DNA of 64,000 bases, taken from NCBI RefSeq assembly GCF_019285515.1, contig NZ_CP079095.1, positions 2,049,501 through 2,113,500 on the forward strand, given 5' to 3'. The stretch comes from Methylococcus sp. Mc7 (GTDB lineage: Bacteria; Pseudomonadota; Gammaproteobacteria; Methylococcales; Methylococcaceae). Positions 8,338 to 16,438 of the stretch are shown here, in pieces. Position 1 is the stretch's first letter; the number at the start of each line of letters is the position of its first letter. The notes below the pieces were generated by a model, which saw nothing but the letters and a program-made list of their open reading frames with translations, did no database searches and was not told where the DNA came from. Both the position numbers and the translations under genes were made by a program.

Positions 8338-11085
8338 ATGAGGGAGCCGAGCGGGCGGGGACGGCGGATCGCTGCGTGGTGCTGGTCGCTGCTGATCGGA
8401 TTCGCGTCCAGCGCGGTGGCGGGAGAGGCCGCCAACGCCTTCGACCGCACCGTCATGCACCCAGCCATCCCGCTGGTGGACGAGGACGGCCGGCACGTGC
8501 TGGAGAGCGGCAAGCCCTACAGCGTCCGGATGAGCTGCGGCAACGGCAGCGGCGGCGGCTGCCACGACTACGACGCGATGAACCACGCCTACCATTTCGA
8601 GCAGGGGCGTGACGAAACCCGCGACGACTACGGCGCCAAGCGCGGCCTGCCCCATCTGGTCGGCCCCGGCTATTTCGGCGGTTTCAACTGCATGCAGGGC
8701 AATGCCGCCGCCGCGCTCGCCCGGAAAGCGAATCCCAACGAGGCGGAATTCGGCGATTACGGCGCGGCGGGCTATGTCAAAGCCTGCAGCACCTGCCATC
8801 TGGGCGGCGGCTGGGAGGAGTCCGACCGCGGCGGCACGCGCTACGACCAGATGCCGGCCGGTTCGATCCCGGCCTGGGACGGCGATTACTACGACCGCAA
8901 CGGCGACGGCCAGGTGGTCCCGTGGGACTGGAAGAAGAGCGGCGTGCGCGAGGCCGACTGCATGATCTGCCATGCCGATTTTTCGCTCTTGAAAAAATTT
9001 CCCGCCAGCGGACTCGGCGGCGACGGCACGGCCGGCGCCCAGGAACACTGGGGCTTGCTGCAGGACGGAAAGTTCGTGGCCCAAGGCTTCTTCCGCTATG
9101 CGAATTCGGCGATGTTCGAGTTTCTCGACGTCCGGCCCGATCTGGCCGGAGGGGCTCAGTTGCTGACGGTGGAGCGGACCGTCAAGCCGGGAACCGCCAA
9201 GCCGGATTACGACCTGGTGCTGGACGACTCTGGCGAACCCGTCCTGCACTGGAACCGGGACGCCTTCGACGACAGAGGCAAGGTGCAGATCCCCATGCGC
9301 CGCTTCCCCGGCAACGACAACTGCATGCTGTGCCATCTGGCGGGGGCCGGCATCAATCGCATCGATGCCGAGGTGAAGAGCAGCCGGCGCGGGTTCTACG
9401 GTTTCGGCGCGGAGGCCGCGGAGACCCCGGGCGAGGATGGAAAGCCCGTCGACGACTACAAGGACGACGTCCACAAGGGGAAGAGCTGGACCGACGACAC
9501 CGGCGAGACCCGGATCATCGACAACTGCAACGCCTGCCATGCCAAGCAGTACTACAAGCCGGCCTACGCCAACATCGACCTCGACGCCGATCACGACTTC
9601 CCCAAGGGCAACGGCGACGCCGACGTCCGCAACGACCTCGATTACCAGCCCGGTCCGGCGGACTGCGAGTATTGCCACAGCACCGCCAAGGCGCCGGCCC
9701 TGCCGTCGGGCCAGCCCACCCTGCTCGATGCCCACCGCGAGCGCTGGAAGTCCTCGGGTTTCATGCGCGGCTATGCCGCGAACTCGTACAACCGGGTGGT
9801 GCAGGTGCATTTCGACGACCTCGCCTGCCAGGCCTGCCACAATCACAAGGCGGTGTACAACGGCAAGACCCTGCCCATGCACTACCGCTACCGGGCGCGT
9901 GCGGACGGGGCGCTGCGGGTCATTCCCTACCTGCCCAACGCCCGCTTCTTCGTCCAGGACCGCAGCAGCGGCCGGGTGCTGTACCGCTACGAAAGACAGT
10001 CGGTGTTCCGCCAGAAGAACGACGGCCAGGCGGCCATCGTCGATCCGGTCGGCGGGCAGGAAACCGGGTCGGTCACCGTCACCGGCGGCCAGTTCGATCC
10101 GCCCTCCACCTACAACGACTTCAAGGCGCTCAAGCAGGCCTACGACGGCCTGCTCAAGGGCAAAGGCTACGCCAGCGCCGACGTGCGCTTCGTCTATGCC
10201 GAGAGCAACGAATACCTCTTCACCCACCAGACCCGGCCGGCGGAGCAGGCGGTAGCCTGCGAGGAGTGCCATACCCGCAGGGCGGACGGCTCGATCAACG
10301 GCGCGGTCGCGGCCAACGGCCTGATGGGCGCCAACCGCGTCATCGAGGTCGCGAGAATCCCGGATTCCCGCCTCGTCGACGAAGGCGTGGTGGAGCTGAC
10401 ATCGGGCTATCACAAGCTGCAGTCCGACGGCAGGATCACCGAGACCGTTGCGGAGGTGCTCAAGGCCACCGAAAAGGCGCCGGACATGTCGATCCTCAAG
10501 GCGGCGACCAGCCGCGCCGTCGGCGGTCCGCTGAGAAAACTGCCGGCCGCCGAGGCCGTGACGCTGGCTTCGCTGGACGAAGACGCCGCCGCAAAGCTCA
10601 CCGCGCAGTGGGGCAGCGGTCTGTCGCTGACCTTTTCCGCCAAGGTCGGCCATGCCTCCGTTCAGGGGGCTGCGCTTTTCATCCCCGGCTCCTCGCTGAA
10701 CCAACTGCTGCTGGACGGCGTCCGGGCGGAACTGAGCAGCAAAGAGCCCACCGCCGCCGAGCGCCGCAAGGTCGGCAAGCTGGGCGCAGGCGCCCTCGCG
10801 TCGGACGTCTACGGCCTGAGCCTGACCCGGAGCGGCGGCAAGACGGTGAAGAATTTCGGCAGCGGCAACGGCTGGGTCAAACTGCCGTATTCGGGCGCCG
10901 CGACCCGGCTCAAGGGCGTCAAGGTCGCGTATTCCGAGGATGGGAAGAACTGGCGCATGCTGCCGCGCGAACGGATCGCCGCCTTCAAGGCCGGCACCGG
11001 CGGCGCGCCGGGCTACGTCCTGTTGCGCCTGAAGCGCCCCGTCGCATCTCTGGCGTTCACGGGCAAGGCGGGAAGCAAGTCCTGA
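8338..11085 (+). CDS. Large multiheme cytochrome c with CX7CH motif (paralogue 2)
   Basis: 915 residues from ATG 8338 (GGGGAG 7 bp upstream; a long open frame extends upstream but without a credible start). The signal peptide ends near SSAVAG/EA. The CX7CH motif CGNGSGGGCH is at residues 67-76, followed by seven CXXCH sites: CSTCH, CMICH, CMLCH, CNACH, CEYCH, CQACH and CEECH. It is collinear with the 4910 product from end to end, including the haem-free C-terminal ~230 residues. Its stop overlaps the start of the outer-membrane barrel gene (TGATG), so the two are translationally coupled, which supports a cytochrome-barrel partnership. Confidence 0.9.
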   Translation: MREPSGRGRRIAAWCWSLLIGFASSAVAGEAANAFDRTVMHPAIPLVDEDGRHVLESGKPYSVRMSCGNGSGGGCHDYDAMNHAYHFEQGRDETRDDYGAKRGLPHLVGPGYFGGFNCMQGNAAAALARKANPNEAEFGDYGAAGYVKACSTCHLGGGWEESDRGGTRYDQMPAGSIPAWDGDYYDRNGDGQVVPWDWKKSGVREADCMICHADFSLLKKFPASGLGGDGTAGAQEHWGLLQDGKFVAQGFFRYANSAMFEFLDVRPDLAGGAQLLTVERTVKPGTAKPDYDLVLDDSGEPVLHWNRDAFDDRGKVQIPMRRFPGNDNCMLCHLAGAGINRIDAEVKSSRRGFYGFGAEAAETPGEDGKPVDDYKDDVHKGKSWTDDTGETRIIDNCNACHAKQYYKPAYANIDLDADHDFPKGNGDADVRNDLDYQPGPADCEYCHSTAKAPALPSGQPTLLDAHRERWKSSGFMRGYAANSYNRVVQVHFDDLACQACHNHKAVYNGKTLPMHYRYRARADGALRVIPYLPNARFFVQDRSSGRVLYRYERQSVFRQKNDGQAAIVDPVGGQETGSVTVTGGQFDPPSTYNDFKALKQAYDGLLKGKGYASADVRFVYAESNEYLFTHQTRPAEQAVACEECHTRRADGSINGAVAANGLMGANRVIEVARIPDSRLVDEGVVELTSGYHKLQSDGRITETVAEVLKATEKAPDMSILKAATSRAVGGPLRKLPAAEAVTLASLDEDAAAKLTAQWGSGLSLTFSAKVGHASVQGAALFIPGSSLNQLLLDGVRAELSSKEPTAAERRKVGKLGAGALASDVYGLSLTRSGGKTVKNFGSGNGWVKLPYSGAATRLKGVKVAYSEDGKNWRMLPRERIAAFKAGTGGAPGYVLLRLKRPVASLAFTGKAGSKS

Positions 11086-12581
11086 TGGTCCGGAGGCGTT
11101 GCTGTTTTGGGAAAGAGGTGCGCCTCCGGCGTGCCTTGGCGTTGCGTCGGGGAGGCGCCGCCCTGCCGATGGCTTGCCTGGTGCTGTGCGGCCTGGGTTC
11201 CTCCCCCGGCCGCTGCGACAACTGGCATGGTTCGGTGCGCAGCAAGGTCCAGGTCGACAACCGTTATACCCTGCGGAATGCGCACGTGTTCGGCGAGCTG
11301 TGGGGCCAGGGGTTTTATGACAACAGCCAGGAGGATCTGCACGGCGCCGTGGAATTCGTGACGCGCACCGGCTATCAGCCCGACGGAGGCGGCGTGGCGG
11401 GGCTGTACCAGGCTTTCGTCGAAAAGGGTTTCGATTCGCTGAACACCCGCGTCAAGCTGGGGCGTTTCCAACGCACCGACAACCTGGGCCTGTACCTGGT
11501 CGACGGCGGCGCCGTCGCCTATGCCTCCGACGACAAGGGATGGGGCTTCGACGCCTATGCCGGCCATCCCAGCCGTTACGACCACGTGATCAGCGTGGAA
11601 GGAAAGTTCGTCGGCGGCCTGGAGGGGCGCGCGCAATGGACGCCGGACTGGGGCTGGGGGAGCGACGGGCCGTCGCTGAGCCGGATCGACGTACGCGGCG
11701 GCTACCAGTATTTCTGGCGCGATCTGTCCCAGAGCGCGTTCGACTATTCCCCGTATACGGGATATGGGGGATCCGCCAGCGGAAACGTGAATTCGGGGGC
11801 GCTGATCGGCGATACCGGCCTGCAAGGCGCGGTCGCTAGCAGTTATTTGGCTTACGGCGGTTCCAAGCCCTGGGGAAGCTCTCTGCAGCGCCTGTATTTC
11901 GCCACCACCGGCGCGGGCAGGCTGGGGCTTTGGCGGAACAGCGATTACGAAATGGGGGTGCTGGGAACCTACCGGGCCGACCGGGAGGCGTTCGAGAACA
12001 TCCGCCTCAACGGCCAGCTCGACCTGACCAATGCGGTACGCGTCCGCGGTTCCTACGAATACTTCCAGCCGCGCGATCCCATCCTGACCTTCCGCGAAAA
12101 GTTCTACAGCGCCTATGCGCTGGGCGAGCAGACCCTGGCGCGGACCCGCATCCAGCACGAGCCGGTGAAGAATTTCAACTACTACGTCGGCGGCCTGGCT
12201 TCGAGCCGCCAGGGTTACGACGGCTACGGCGGCGAGCTCGGGGCGAACTACGTTTTCAATCCCAACTTCGGTCTGATCGGCGAGTTCGACTACATGTCCC
12301 TGGGGCCGGAAACTGCGAGTAGCTTTTACCTCAGCAGCACGCACACCGTGAATTCCCGGCTGCAGATGCGGGTGAACACCGCGCTGCGGTTCGAGGACAA
12401 GATCCTGTACGGGTTCAACCGGGCGGTGGGCGCGGAAATCGAGGCTTTCTACATGCTGCGCAACAATCTCGTGCTCAACGTCGCGGGGAGCTACGTCTGG
12501 TATACCCGCATCCTCGACGAGTACCTGGGGGCGGTCCAGGTGATCTATTACTTCGACAACTTCAAACCGAAGGGGATGTGA
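11085..12581 (+). CDS. Outer-membrane beta-barrel protein, putative cytochrome-conduit porin
   Basis: 498 residues. A basic N terminus and hydrophobic stretch form a probable signal peptide (cleaved near GRC/DN). The mature part has the alternating pattern, many aromatic and Gly residues, and the amphipathic strands typical of outer-membrane barrels, ending in VQVIYYFDNFKPKGM. It overlaps the cytochrome gene upstream and the 7-haem gene downstream by TGATG junctions. In MtrB/PioB-type systems a barrel holds a cytochrome across the outer membrane; I cannot show homology to MtrB from sequence reading, so the conduit role is inferred from context. Confidence 0.7.
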   Translation: MVRRRCCFGKEVRLRRALALRRGGAALPMACLVLCGLGSSPGRCDNWHGSVRSKVQVDNRYTLRNAHVFGELWGQGFYDNSQEDLHGAVEFVTRTGYQPDGGGVAGLYQAFVEKGFDSLNTRVKLGRFQRTDNLGLYLVDGGAVAYASDDKGWGFDAYAGHPSRYDHVISVEGKFVGGLEGRAQWTPDWGWGSDGPSLSRIDVRGGYQYFWRDLSQSAFDYSPYTGYGGSASGNVNSGALIGDTGLQGAVASSYLAYGGSKPWGSSLQRLYFATTGAGRLGLWRNSDYEMGVLGTYRADREAFENIRLNGQLDLTNAVRVRGSYEYFQPRDPILTFREKFYSAYALGEQTLARTRIQHEPVKNFNYYVGGLASSRQGYDGYGGELGANYVFNPNFGLIGEFDYMSLGPETASSFYLSSTHTVNSRLQMRVNTALRFEDKILYGFNRAVGAEIEAFYMLRNNLVLNVAGSYVWYTRILDEYLGAVQVIYYFDNFKPKGM

Positions 12582-13192
12582 TGGCGCGGCTGATACTGGT
12601 TCTGCTCTGGGCCGTGGTCCTCGCTCCCCTCGTCGGCGCCGGTGACCTGCCCGATGCGGTCAAGGACCCCAAGTGGTGGGAGAAGCGGGAGAAACGCACG
12701 GACATCCGCTATCCGCACAACGCCCACATGGAGGTGATGGACGAGGAGGGCGACAGTTGCATGCTGTGCCATTCCTTCGCCCCCAACGCGATGACCGACG
12801 AGAGCAAGCTCAAGCCGCTCACCACGATCTCCAACGAACCGCTCAAGGCGGTCTGCCACGACTGCCACGTGACCGAGCAGCGCGGCCCCTGGCGCTGCAA
12901 CCTGTGCCACGACGACAAGACCAAGATCTGGCCGGAAGACCACCGCTTCGGCTATATCGACCATCATGGTGAGGCCGCGCGTCGGGACGAGGCCGCCTGC
13001 AAGGAGTGCCATCTCGACCTGGCCTTCTGCACCAACTGCCATTTCCGCAGGGACACCATGGGCACCGGCTACCATCCGCTGGGATACCGCACCCTGCACG
13101 GCCTGTCGGTGCGGGTCGACACGCTGGACTGCGGACGCTGCCACAACCAGGTCTATTGCGAGACCTGCCACGCGAGGACCCGATTCCGATGA
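12581..13192 (+). CDS. Periplasmic heptahaem cytochrome c
   Basis: 203 residues with an N-terminal signal peptide (MARLILVLLWAVVLAPLVGA). Seven CXXCH sites: CMLCH, CHDCH, CNLCH, CKECH, CTNCH, CGRCH and CETCH, or one haem per ~29 residues, so the mature protein is almost entirely haem scaffold. The start overlaps the barrel stop (TGATG) and the stop overlaps the next start (ATGA). It is probably an electron shuttle in the periplasm or the component that docks in the barrel; inferred from position. Confidence 0.88.
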   Translation: MARLILVLLWAVVLAPLVGAGDLPDAVKDPKWWEKREKRTDIRYPHNAHMEVMDEEGDSCMLCHSFAPNAMTDESKLKPLTTISNEPLKAVCHDCHVTEQRGPWRCNLCHDDKTKIWPEDHRFGYIDHHGEAARRDEAACKECHLDLAFCTNCHFRRDTMGTGYHPLGYRTLHGLSVRVDTLDCGRCHNQVYCETCHARTRFR

Positions 13193-14187
13193 AAACGACC
13201 CCGAAGCGTCTGGCGACATGGCTGTGCATGGTCGGGTTTGCGGTGCTCTATCCCGCGATGGCCGGTGCCTACACGGTGTCGACCGTGACCGGCAACCTGC
13301 TGCTGACGCCGAAGCATGGCGGCGACGGCACCGCCTGGGGCAGGACCAAATGCGCCAGTTGCCATTTTCTGCAGAACATCCACGAGAAGGCCCCCAACAT
13401 CCGCAACTGGGTGCTCTACAAAGGCACGGCCACCTGCACCGGCTGCCACGGCACCAACGGGACCAACGCGCCGCGGCGCTGCATCATCTGCCACAACGCC
13501 ACCGATCTGGCCACCTCGCCCCGGCAAGGCGGCGCCCACAAGCACGACTTTTCGGTCAAGAAGGTCCGCGCGCTCGGCGACGGCGACTGCCTGACCTGCC
13601 ACGTCAAGCCGGACATGGACGGCCAGTTCGAGCGCGACGTGGATCTGACCGCGATCCGCGACGCCTCCGGCGGCTTCTCGCCGTACACCCGCGATACCGA
13701 CTTCTGCCTGCGCTGCCACAACCGCGACCATCAGCCGGCCGGCGTCCGCATCAAGTCCAGGCCGAGCTACGGGCTCAACGATCCGCTGGTGGCCATCGAG
13801 GATGACTACACGCTCATCGACCGCCACGGCTGGGTCAATGGCGGTACGGGGCCGTACCCCGGCTTGCGCGGCAAGAAATTCCACTATGCCGACGAGGTCG
13901 CCTGCACCGACTGCCACGTCATGCATGGAACCTGCAACCCCAAGCTCATCCTGGACGACACCCGCAAGGGCTCCAACCGGCTGCTGAAGACGCTGCCCAA
14001 GCCTTACAAGGCCCGGGTCCACGGCGGCAACTACGCTCAATTCTGCGTGCTGTGCCACCGGATGGAGGACCCTTCGGTCGAGGAAGGCGCGTATGACGCG
14101 GGCAACGGTCTGTCCGGCGTGCACGACGTCACCTCGGACTGTACCCAGTGCCACACCCACGGGGAGCCGGTGAAGGGGGGATTGTGA
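13189..14187 (+). CDS. Periplasmic octahaem cytochrome c
   Basis: 332 residues with a signal peptide ending near AMAGA/YT. Eight CXXCH sites: CASCH, CTGCH, CIICH, CLTCH, CLRCH, CTDCH, CVLCH and CTQCH. It starts within the stop of the 7-haem gene (ATGA). No hydroxylamine-oxidoreductase or nitrite-reductase signature (CXXCK, cross-link tyrosine) is visible, so an electron-carrier role is more likely than an enzyme. Its stop codon once overlapped the GTG start of the next gene; an inserted element now separates them. Confidence 0.88.
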   Translation: MKTTPKRLATWLCMVGFAVLYPAMAGAYTVSTVTGNLLLTPKHGGDGTAWGRTKCASCHFLQNIHEKAPNIRNWVLYKGTATCTGCHGTNGTNAPRRCIICHNATDLATSPRQGGAHKHDFSVKKVRALGDGDCLTCHVKPDMDGQFERDVDLTAIRDASGGFSPYTRDTDFCLRCHNRDHQPAGVRIKSRPSYGLNDPLVAIEDDYTLIDRHGWVNGGTGPYPGLRGKKFHYADEVACTDCHVMHGTCNPKLILDDTRKGSNRLLKTLPKPYKARVHGGNYAQFCVLCHRMEDPSVEEGAYDAGNGLSGVHDVTSDCTQCHTHGEPVKGGL

Positions 14188-14191
14188 GGGG

Positions 14192-14398
14192 CAATACTGT
14201 TGAATTAAGCCGTCATGCCGGCATGGATTGCCGGCATCCAGGCCACAAGGATGTGATTCGCGCCGGCCATCCCTGGCCACTGGGTTCCGGCACAAATCCG
14301 CCGGGAGCGGATTTGCATTTACCCGCAGGGCGGCAGGCAGGACAGCCTGCCGTGAGTCCATGCCGGAACGACGGGCCAAAACTTATTTCAACATCATT
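14192..14398. mobile_element. ~207-bp MITE-like insertion with 12-bp target duplication
   Basis: The exact 12-bp repeat GATTGTGAGGGG flanks the element (14180-14191 and 14399-14410). The two ends are imperfect inverted repeats: the left end runs CAATACTGTTGAATTAAG... to CCGGCATGGA, and the right end read backwards runs AATGATGTTGAAATAAG... to CCGGCATGGA. It carries no gene. The duplicated bases contain both the TGA of the 8-haem gene and the GTG of the 6-haem gene. Confidence 0.8.
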
Positions 14399-14402
14399 GA
14401 TT

Positions 14403-15335
14403 GTGAGGGGAGGGCGGAGCGCGTGGCCGGAATCGAGCAGGTGGCTGGCGGGAATGCTGCTGTGGGTGCTCGGCACCGGCATCGCGGCTGCGGGCGCCGA
14501 CGACAGCTACGCGACGACGAAGAAGCTGCCCCCCCTGCACCACGTCATCGGCGTCGTGCTGCCCGAGGAGATGAAGACGCCGAAACGCCTGCCGCTGCGG
14601 GAGGACCGCGAGCTGCGCTGTCCGACCTGCCACGGCATCGAGGACATCGACAAGGTGCCGTACCGCCGGATCGACCGCAGCCTGCCGGATTTCCTGCGGG
14701 GCGGGCCTTACGACAAGCTGGAGACCTTCTGTTACGAATGCCACGAGGAAGACAAGTTCAAGCGCCCCAACGTCCACATCATGCTGGACAAGAACGGCAA
14801 GCTCCAGGAGGAGCACTGCACCTACTGCCACGAGGAGGTGCACCGGGAGCGGGACCGGCCGCTGCGCGCGGCGGACTACAGGCTGCGGCTGCCGCCGGAA
14901 CGCCTCTGCTACGGCTGCCATCTGAAGACGCCGCATTTCAATGCGCTGGAGCACCAGGATTCGAAGCCCGACGCCCGGATGAAGCTCCACATGAAAGACT
15001 CGAAGGAGCGTTACGGCATCATTCTGCCCCTGAGCCGGGAGGGCAAGGTCATGTGCCCGACCTGCCACGCCCCTCACCAGCCGGGCGTCATCGATGCGCT
15101 CAACACCGCCGCCGGCCGGGTGGACGACGCCGATCTGGAAACCGGCGTCAGCTACCGCGAGCACCCCTGGGATGCGGTGGTGCGGGAAGACAAGAAGGCG
15201 CGGCTGGAGGCCTTGAGCGAACAAAGCGGACAACGATTCGAGCTGGGATACCGGCGGATCGACAAGGAAGTGTTGCTGAGGCTGCCGGCGAAGGACGGAC
15301 AACTGTGCCTGGCCTGCCATCAGTTCGACGAATGA
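14403..15335 (+). CDS. Periplasmic hexahaem cytochrome c
   Basis: 310 residues from GTG 14403. The signal peptide is WLAGMLLWVLGTGIAAAGA, with cleavage near AAAGA/DD. Six CXXCH sites: CPTCH, CYECH, CTYCH, CYGCH, CPTCH and CLACH. GTG was chosen because its duplicated copy at 14184 overlaps the upstream stop as GTGA, the pattern used throughout this operon. After the insertion no Shine-Dalgarno sequence precedes the start (ACATCATTGATT), so expression may be reduced. Role inferred: periplasmic electron carrier, next to a NapH-like quinol oxidase. Confidence 0.85.
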   Translation: MRGGRSAWPESSRWLAGMLLWVLGTGIAAAGADDSYATTKKLPPLHHVIGVVLPEEMKTPKRLPLREDRELRCPTCHGIEDIDKVPYRRIDRSLPDFLRGGPYDKLETFCYECHEEDKFKRPNVHIMLDKNGKLQEEHCTYCHEEVHRERDRPLRAADYRLRLPPERLCYGCHLKTPHFNALEHQDSKPDARMKLHMKDSKERYGIILPLSREGKVMCPTCHAPHQPGVIDALNTAAGRVDDADLETGVSYREHPWDAVVREDKKARLEALSEQSGQRFELGYRRIDKEVLLRLPAKDGQLCLACHQFDE

Positions 15336-15363
15336 CACCAACCCAACCGCGAGGAGCAAGACC

Positions 15364-16413
15364 ATGAATGCCCTGACCGCGAAATTTTCCGAAAAAGTCC
15401 GATCCGTGCCGAAGATCCAGCGTTACCGCTATTTCTGGATCGCCGTGTCCTGCGCGATGTTCCTGGGGCCGCTGGCGGTGCTGCCGGGCCTGGCCGGCAA
15501 CACCGATCTGTGCGGCAAGCTGTGCATGCGCCGCTTCTATCTGTATTTCCCCGGCATGAACTGGGACGACCTGTTCATGCACGTCTCGGTGGCCCTGATC
15601 GGCGTGGTGGCCTTCTTCGTCATCATCACCTTCACCTTCTTCTTCGGGCGCATCTGGTGTTCCTTCATCTGCCCGGTCGGCGGGTTCTCGGAGCTGGTCA
15701 GCCGGATGCTGAACGACCGCTGGAAGATCGAATACCGCGGGCTGCCCCAGGTCCAGATCCGTTACGGTTACCTCGCGGTCTACATGGGCCTGCTGCCGCT
15801 GCTCGGGGTCAGCGCCTGCACCCTGTGCAACTTCATCACCGTGCCGCGCTTCGTCGAGGCCCTGAGCGGGGGCTTCGTCGGCCTGGCCTTCATCTTCTCC
15901 ACCGTCGGCCTGGTCAACCTGTCCCTGTTGTTCCTGCTCGGCTTCTTCGCCAGCAAGGGGCGCGCCTACTGCCAGTTCCTCTGCCCGATCGGCGCCATCG
16001 ACGGGCTGGTCAACCGCCTGGGCGCGAAATTCCGCTTCACCCATCACATCCGGGTCGACAAGCAGCGCTGCACCGGCTGCACCGATTGCGCGAAGAAGTG
16101 CATGTGCGGCGCCATCAAGATGGTCGACAAGGTCGCCGTGGTCGATCAGTTCTCCTGCATGTCCTGCCACGACTGCGTCGACGCCTGCGACTGGAATGCC
16201 ATCGAATGGACCACGGCGCCCAGGAACAAGACGCCCAAGCGGGTCAAGCGCGGCATCCAGATCCATCCGGAGCCGCAATGGCAGGCGGTGGTGAGGATGC
16301 AGCCGAAGCCGGCGCCGACCGCGCCGGTCATCCACTGGGGGCGAGTGGTCAATGGCGTGATCGTGGCGGGCTTTTCCCTGTTCCTGTTCGCGACCGCGGT
16401 GTGGCTGCACTGA
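15364..16413 (+). CDS. NapH/NosR-like membrane 4Fe-4S protein
   Basis: 349 residues. Several membrane segments are visible, with the motifs CSFICPVG and CQFLCPIG typical of the NapH family. Two ferredoxin-type clusters follow on a soluble loop (CTGCTDCAKKC and CMSCHDCVDAC), and there is a final TM helix near the C terminus. Family members oxidise quinol or pass membrane electrons to periplasmic partners. A good GAGGAG site precedes ATG 15364. Placed among multihaem genes, it is the likely quinol entry point into the cytochrome chain; which partner it reduces is unknown. Confidence 0.9.
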   Translation: MNALTAKFSEKVRSVPKIQRYRYFWIAVSCAMFLGPLAVLPGLAGNTDLCGKLCMRRFYLYFPGMNWDDLFMHVSVALIGVVAFFVIITFTFFFGRIWCSFICPVGGFSELVSRMLNDRWKIEYRGLPQVQIRYGYLAVYMGLLPLLGVSACTLCNFITVPRFVEALSGGFVGLAFIFSTVGLVNLSLLFLLGFFASKGRAYCQFLCPIGAIDGLVNRLGAKFRFTHHIRVDKQRCTGCTDCAKKCMCGAIKMVDKVAVVDQFSCMSCHDCVDACDWNAIEWTTAPRNKTPKRVKRGIQIHPEPQWQAVVRMQPKPAPTAPVIHWGRVVNGVIVAGFSLFLFATAVWLH

Positions 16414-16438
16414 GCTCGAGGAACTTGAATCCGCACCG

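Noticed and set aside
7939-10704. 921-codon minus-strand frame opposite the 8338 cytochrome
   Set aside because: Shadow of a high-GC gene; Val/Ala/Gly/Arg-rich translation without motifs, whereas the plus strand has ordered CXXCH sites.
13189-14187. Octahaem protein as hydroxylamine oxidoreductase or nitrite reductase
   Set aside because: No CXXCK site or HAO-type cross-link region; eight ordinary CXXCH sites fit a carrier better.
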